Part shown: piece by piece, positions 59,649 through 64,000 of the stretch
How the letters are laid out: each line of letters starts with the position of its first letter
Numbering within the stretch: position 1 is the stretch's first letter
DNA from: Candidatus Cryptobacteroides intestinavium
GTDB taxonomy: Bacteria > Bacteroidota > Bacteroidia > Bacteroidales > UBA932
NCBI GenBank assembly: GCA_017694845.1
Contig: JADIMI010000007.1
Location: 1 to 64,000 of the forward strand
Reading direction: 5' to 3'
DNA length: 64,000 nt
Made by a program: the position numbers and the translations under genes
Notes under the pieces: generated by a model
Told to the model about the DNA's origin: nothing
Databases searched by the model: none
Seen by the model: the letters and a program-made list of their open reading frames with translations, nothing else

Positions 59649-61114
59649 ACCAGCAGCCTTTCTTCGACATATTCAGGACCGGGAAGCAGGAAATGGAGAA
59701 AGTCATTGCCGCAGGCCTTTCAGCAGGCGGAGACTGGTGTGACCTGTATTTTGAATATTCTGTCTACAATGACCTGATGCTCAGGGATGGTGAAGTGAAT
59801 TCCGGAGGATATCATGAAGATTTCGGTGTAGGGATCAGAGTGCTCGATGGAGAGAGGACAGGATATGCATATTCTGAAAGCACGGAACTGAAGGATATGA
59901 TCGCTGCGGCGAAGGCCGCATCAGCGATTTCTGCAGACAGGGTGAAATCCGTCACCAATATAAGCCCGGACATATCCGGCAAAGAAGATTCGAGGCGTGG
60001 CAGGGCGGCAGGAGGAAGAGTACCGTCAGACCGGTCCCTGGACCTGTATCCCGTATCCGAGACGTGGGACAAGACGGACCACAGCAGGTTCCTTCCCGTG
60101 CTCGAAAGAATCGACTCTGCTGTCCGGAGCAAGGACAGCAGAATCGTCAAGGTAATTATCCGCCTGTCCGACTATCAGAGCTATATAATGATGTACAACT
60201 CTCTCGGGGAGCTGACGGTGGACAGCCGTCCGATGTGCAGTATGACTGTCTCTGCGATCTTCTCCTATAAAGGCAAGACCGAGAACAGCACGGCATCATG
60301 GAGTCACCGCTGCGGTGCAGACATGGTCTCCGACGACCTGGCGGACAGACTCGCAGAAGAAGTAGTGGCCGGGATAGATGCAAAATTCGATGCCCGCAGG
60401 CCGAAAGGAGGAGAAATGCCGATAGTGATGGCGGCAGGGGCTTCCGGCATCCTGCTGCACGAAGCGATGGGACACGCCTTCGAGGCTGACTTCAACAGGA
60501 AGGGACAGTCCATATTCTCCGGCAGGACAGGGCGGAAGATATGCGGAAGCGGGATCAGCATCGTAGATGACGGCACCATACCGGGAAACCGCGGCGCAGG
60601 CAACTATGATGACGAAGGAGTTCCCGGGCAGAAGACATATATGGTCAGGAACGGTATACTTGAATCCTATCTGCACGACAGGATCAGTGCATCCTTCTAC
60701 GGAGTCTCCCCTACCGGAAACGGTCGGAGAGAGTCATTCAGATTCAACCCGATACCCCGTATGCGTGCTACATATATGGAGGCAGGGGATGCCGCTCCTG
60801 AAGATATCATTGCATCGGTACGGCACGGTCTTTATGTTACGGAATTCTCCAACGGGCAGGTCAGGATAGGCGAAGGGGACTTCACTTTCTATGTCAGAAG
60901 CGGATTTCTCATTGAGGACGGGAGACTGACTGCACCGGTCAAGGACATCAATGTCATTGGCAACGGGCCGGAAGCGCTGGCGAAGATTACCGCCGTAGGA
61001 AACGACCTGAAGATCGACAACGGGACCTGGACCTGCGGCAAGGAGCAGAACGTGCCTGTCTCCCTCGGCATACCGACAGTCCTGGTCAGCTCCCTGACAG
61101 CAGGAGGTGAATGA
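59645..61114 (+). CDS. tldD: TldD metalloprotease subunit
   Basis: A 489-residue component of the TldD/TldE peptidase. The zinc site is LLHEAMGHAFEADF, an HExxxH motif; GYAYSEST and NTYMEAG-type motifs seen as ATYMEAGD are also present. Cytoplasmic; removes leader or unfolded peptides with TldE. The internal 115-125 stretch (RRGRAAGGRVPSDRS) is an insertion not typical of the family. Coupled to the zeta-like gene by ATGA. Confidence 0.93.
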   Translation: MNQQPFFDIFRTGKQEMEKVIAAGLSAGGDWCDLYFEYSVYNDLMLRDGEVNSGGYHEDFGVGIRVLDGERTGYAYSESTELKDMIAAAKAASAISADRVKSVTNISPDISGKEDSRRGRAAGGRVPSDRSLDLYPVSETWDKTDHSRFLPVLERIDSAVRSKDSRIVKVIIRLSDYQSYIMMYNSLGELTVDSRPMCSMTVSAIFSYKGKTENSTASWSHRCGADMVSDDLADRLAEEVVAGIDAKFDARRPKGGEMPIVMAAGASGILLHEAMGHAFEADFNRKGQSIFSGRTGRKICGSGISIVDDGTIPGNRGAGNYDDEGVPGQKTYMVRNGILESYLHDRISASFYGVSPTGNGRRESFRFNPIPRMRATYMEAGDAAPEDIIASVRHGLYVTEFSNGQVRIGEGDFTFYVRSGFLIEDGRLTAPVKDINVIGNGPEALAKITAVGNDLKIDNGTWTCGKEQNVPVSLGIPTVLVSSLTAGGE

Positions 61115-61160
61115 CAGCACCGGCCGGGATGAAAAAGCAAACGCACTACATTGCAGTACA

Positions 61161-62588
61161 ATGAACAATACAATATTACAGAACGGGCAGATATCACGGA
61201 ACGGCTTCCAGGGAATCAGCGAAGAGGAGATCGCTGCGGCAGGACACTGTCTGGAGTCCGCCCTCGCCGGAGGAGCGGCTCAGGCAAGAGTCACTGTCAG
61301 CAAGAACATACTGGACTCCATACAGCTTCTGAACGGTGAAATCGACAAGGTCAGCAGAAATGCAGACAGGGCCCTCTCCATCCATCTGTTCGTAGATGGC
61401 AGATACGGGACCTACTCGACGAACAGGTTCTCCTTTGACAGCATTGACGAATTCATCCTCAAGGCGATCAGCCGTACCAGAATGCTTACTCCTGATAAAT
61501 GCAGGCATCTTCCTTCTCCTGAACTTTATGCAAGGAATGCAGTGTCGGGGAGAGAACTCGGCCTGTACGACAGACATTACGAGTGCATCTCTCCGGAAGA
61601 CAGGGTGAAGGCAGCGATGGCCGGAACGGTCTACGGGTCAGACAGGATCAGCAGCCGGCACACTCTGATCTCCGAGGAATGCGAATACTCGGATTCCGTC
61701 GACGACTGCTATATAATAGATTCACAGGGATTTACGGGCAGGCATACCGAGACATCGTTCTCCTTCTGGTCAGAAATCACCATACAGGATCGTAACGGTG
61801 ACAGATACAGCGGATACTGGTGGAGCTCCGCTCCTGCATATGACAGGCTTATGATATATGGTTGTTCGGAAACGGCCCTGTCGAGAGCCGAAGCCCAGGT
61901 CGGAGCCACAGGCCACAGCGGAGGGAAGTTCACGATGGTCGTCGACAGCACATGTAGTTCAAGGCTTGCCGCCCCCCTGCTGAACGCACTGTACGGCTCG
62001 GCCATACAGCAGAGGAACTCGTTCCTCGACGGGACGCTCAACAGAAAGATATTCCCGGATGAACTGACCGTGAGGGATATGGCCTGGAGCAAAGGAGAGA
62101 CAGGATCGAGGCTGTTCGATCCGGAAGGTATAGCGACAAGAGAAACCGACATTATCCGCAACGGGACTGTCGAAATGTATTTCATCAATACATATTTCTC
62201 CGACAAGCTCGGAATGCCTGCCACTGTAAACGGACCGTCGAGACCAGTCATTCTCCCGTTCAACCGATACACCGCCGGAAACGGTTTGGATTATAAAGAA
62301 AATGGCATAAATTTGCAGGCTATTCTCGAATCGGCCGGAAACGGGATCCTGGTGACAGGCTTCAACGGAGGCAACTGCAACAGCACAACGGGGAATTTCT
62401 CATACGGGATCGAGGGTTTCGCCTTCAGGGACGGGAAGATCACGCACCCGGTCAGGGAAATGCTTATAACTGGAAATATGGTATCCCTGTGGCAGTCCAT
62501 AATGGCAGCAGGATCCGATGCCAGGGAAGGAGCCAGATGGCAGATTCCGTCACTTGCATTCGGGGACGTGGATTTTACAGGAGAATGA
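61161..62588 (+). CDS. tldE: TldE/PmbA metalloprotease partner
   Basis: About 475 residues. The ORF track start (61107) overlaps tldD; ATG at 61161 (NNTILQNGQISRNGFQGIS) leaves 46 bp after tldD and is used, though a further start is possible. TldE pairs with TldD and lacks the HExxxH. Family features: VDSTCSSRLAAPLLNALYGS, and the C-terminus VTGFNGGNCNSTTGNFSYGI and SLAFGDVDF. Together with TldD it forms a cytoplasmic peptidase chamber. Confidence 0.9.
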   Translation: MNNTILQNGQISRNGFQGISEEEIAAAGHCLESALAGGAAQARVTVSKNILDSIQLLNGEIDKVSRNADRALSIHLFVDGRYGTYSTNRFSFDSIDEFILKAISRTRMLTPDKCRHLPSPELYARNAVSGRELGLYDRHYECISPEDRVKAAMAGTVYGSDRISSRHTLISEECEYSDSVDDCYIIDSQGFTGRHTETSFSFWSEITIQDRNGDRYSGYWWSSAPAYDRLMIYGCSETALSRAEAQVGATGHSGGKFTMVVDSTCSSRLAAPLLNALYGSAIQQRNSFLDGTLNRKIFPDELTVRDMAWSKGETGSRLFDPEGIATRETDIIRNGTVEMYFINTYFSDKLGMPATVNGPSRPVILPFNRYTAGNGLDYKENGINLQAILESAGNGILVTGFNGGNCNSTTGNFSYGIEGFAFRDGKITHPVREMLITGNMVSLWQSIMAAGSDAREGARWQIPSLAFGDVDFTGE

Positions 62589-62624
62589 CAGCCGCCAGCT
62601 GGTGACGGCACAAAGATCAATACT

Positions 62625-63263
62625 ATGAAAATAGGACAGAACAAAGTTGTCGAGCTCACATACGAGCTTGAAGTAGACGGACAGATCGTGGACAGATGTC
62701 CGGAAGAAAGGCCGCTTGACTATATACACGGCACAAGGACGCTGCTGGAGAAATTCGAGCAGAATATCGAAGGTCTGGAACCCGGAGAAAGTTTCAGCTT
62801 TACGCTTACACCTGAGGAAGGATACGGGGAAGTCGACCCGGACAGGATAATCGACCTTCCAAAGGCAGCATTTGAAGTGAACGGTGAAATCAGGGAGGAC
62901 CTGATGGTAGTAGGCAACCGTATTCCACTGATCAACAAGGCAGGAGGTGTAGTGCCCGGAATTATTCTGGAGGTGAATGAAAATTCAGTGAAAATCGATC
63001 TGAATTCCCAGATGGCCGGGAAAACCCTGAACTTTTCAGGAAAAGTGCTCACTGTCAGGGATGCTACCGACAAGGAGCTGACAGAGGGACTGCACGGAGA
63101 ATATGTCAAGAGCAACTGTGGCTGCCACGGCGGCTGCGGCGGACACGGAGAAGGCCACTGCCACAACGGGGAGGGTGAAGGCCACTGCCACAACGGGGAG
63201 GGTGAAGGACACTGCCACGGCGAAGGACACGAAGGCGGATGCTGCTGCGGGCATAAGGAGTAG
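62625..63263 (+). CDS. slyD: SlyD-like FKBP-type peptidyl-prolyl isomerase
   Basis: A 212-residue FKBP with an inserted-in-flap domain: KVVELTYELEVDGQIVD, PLDYIHGTRTLLEKFEQNIEGL, FTLTPEEGYG. The last 45 residues are His/Cys/Gly-rich (GCHGGCGG, two EGHCHNGEG repeats, GCCCGHKE), a metal-binding tail as in SlyD used for nickel handling and hydrogenase assembly. Gene symbol by similarity; metal in vivo is unknown. Starts 36 bp after tldE. Confidence 0.88.
   Translation: MKIGQNKVVELTYELEVDGQIVDRCPEERPLDYIHGTRTLLEKFEQNIEGLEPGESFSFTLTPEEGYGEVDPDRIIDLPKAAFEVNGEIREDLMVVGNRIPLINKAGGVVPGIILEVNENSVKIDLNSQMAGKTLNFSGKVLTVRDATDKELTEGLHGEYVKSNCGCHGGCGGHGEGHCHNGEGEGHCHNGEGEGHCHGEGHEGGCCCGHKE
63150..63230 (+). 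repeat. 27-bp tandem repeat coding the metal-binding tail
   Basis: GAAGGCCACTGCCACAACGGGGAGGGT occurs twice in perfect succession and a diverged third copy follows, all in frame (nine-residue units EGHCHNGEG). Confidence 0.85.
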
Positions 63264-63266
63264 TCT

Positions 63267-64000
63267 ATGTGGCTGCTGCTTGCATTTGTCTCGGCTGCAC
63301 TGCTCGGCCTATATGATACATCGAAGAAAGCAGCACTGGAGAACAATGCCGTTCTTCCGGTGCTGCTTCTCAATACATTGTTCTCTACACTGATCTTTTC
63401 CCCTTTCATTATAGACTCCATTGCAGGAAGCGGATGGTTTGCCGGGACCATCTTTGACAGCAGTCCGTTCGCGGGACATCCTGAGACGTCAGGGGGAGCA
63501 GCCGGGATGACAGGATACATAGACACCCACCCTCTGCTGAAAGCACATCTGATGGTCATACTCAAGTCCTGTATCGTACTCACATCCTGGATTTTCGGAT
63601 ATTTCGGGCTCAAGCATCTTCCCATCACCATAGTCGGTCCCATCAACGCCACCAGGCCGATTCTTGTGCTTGTCGGTGCGATGATACTGTTCGGAGAGAG
63701 GCTCAACGGCTGGCAATGGGCAGGCGTCATACTTGCCATAATATCGCTTTTCCTGCTCAGCCGGTCAAGCAGGAAGGAGAATGTGGATTTCACGCACAAC
63801 AGATGGATCTGGTTCATAGCCATAGCGACCATCACCGGGGCGATGAGCGGGCTGTATGACAAATATATAATGCGGCAGCTCGGCCCTATGTTCGTCCAGG
63901 GCTGGTACAATTTCTACCAGTTCATTATGATGGGCGCCGTGATACTCATTCTGTGGCTCCCTAAACGGAAGGTTACGACACCTTTCCACTGGAGCTGGGC
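63267..64000 (+). CDS. EamA/DMT family transporter, 3' truncated by window end
   Basis: Open from the ATG at 63267 (4 bp after slyD) to the window edge, at least 244 residues, not in the ORF track. It starts WLLLAFVSAALLGLYDTSKKAALENNAV and shows repeated helices, a LPITIVGPINATRPILVLVGAMILFGERLNGWQ segment typical of EamA proteins, then WAGVILAIISLFLLS. Inner-membrane metabolite or drug exporter; the substrate is unknown. Confidence 0.82.
   Translation, partial: MWLLLAFVSAALLGLYDTSKKAALENNAVLPVLLLNTLFSTLIFSPFIIDSIAGSGWFAGTIFDSSPFAGHPETSGGAAGMTGYIDTHPLLKAHLMVILKSCIVLTSWIFGYFGLKHLPITIVGPINATRPILVLVGAMILFGERLNGWQWAGVILAIISLFLLSRSSRKENVDFTHNRWIWFIAIATITGAMSGLYDKYIMRQLGPMFVQGWYNFYQFIMMGAVILILWLPKRKVTTPFHWSW

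Noticed and set aside
61107-61160. ORF track start of tldE
   Set aside because: Overlaps tldD and has a polar leader unlike the family; the ATG at 61161 was preferred.

Overview
The window looks like chromosomal DNA of an uncultured or unnamed member of the Bacteroidales (Bacteroidota). Evidence: a SusC/SusD pair with a hybrid two-component regulator, lipoproteins of Bacteroidales-type families (BACON, DUF4302, fimbrillin-like/FISUMP), a type IX secretion sorting domain, TldD/TldE, a Bacteroidota-style cca-xer-hpf-rluA cluster, and repeated matches to the Bacteroidota -7 promoter element TAnnTTTG instead of Shine-Dalgarno starts. Base composition looks near 50% GC. I cannot assign a genus.

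Layout. 0-3.9 kb (+): a sugar operon (DUF4434 protein, sugar MFS porter, ROK regulator) closed by a hairpin terminator. 3.9-5.2 kb: a gene-free nest of at least four palindromic repeat families. 5.2-9.5 kb (-): a HEAT-repeat/DUF1080 protein and a Tat-signal Gfo/Idh/MocA oxidoreductase, a pairing expected for 3-keto-glycoside chemistry. 9.5-17.1 kb (-): three large fimbrillin-like lipoproteins with FISUMP domains, one fused to an SGNH hydrolase. 17.2-28.8 kb (-): a seven-gene operon of BACON lipoprotein, SusC, SusD, zinc metallohydrolase lipoprotein, DUF4302 lipoprotein, subtilisin-like protease with a T9SS sorting domain, and a PorV/PorQ-type barrel. 28.9-34.4 kb (-): the hybrid regulator, preceded by a DUF1080 + PHP-like lipoprotein. 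The region reads as a proteolytic or glycoprotein-targeting utilisation locus, an inference from gene content.

34.6-49 kb is housekeeping: glnS, yicC, a six-gene holA-led operon (holA, ABC ATPase and permease, split 5'-nucleotidase, DHA2 MFS) and, from a 48-bp divergent promoter region, a compact operon of HsdR_N domain protein, cca, xerC/D, hpf and rluA. 48-49.8 kb holds a TRIC channel gene, two more copies of the composite repeat, and a decayed AAA/DUF4143 ATPase fragment. 49.8-54.6 kb: a giant AsmA-family protein whose C-terminus is encoded by repeat DNA, prmA, and tRNA-Leu(UAG). 54.6-58.1 kb: a glycosyltransferase, a hexapeptide acyltransferase and a convergent sulfatase. 58.3-64 kb (+): a TIGR02757 protein, zeta-toxin-like kinase, TldD, TldE, a SlyD-like isomerase with a His/Cys-rich tail, and a truncated EamA transporter.

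The two most interesting structural signals are (i) interspersed palindromic repeats whose stems show compensatory base changes, sit in a constant sense orientation at gene 3' ends, and in one case have become coding sequence; and (ii) several genes whose ATG lies only 5-6 nt after a TAnnTTTG element, predicting leaderless or near-leaderless transcripts.
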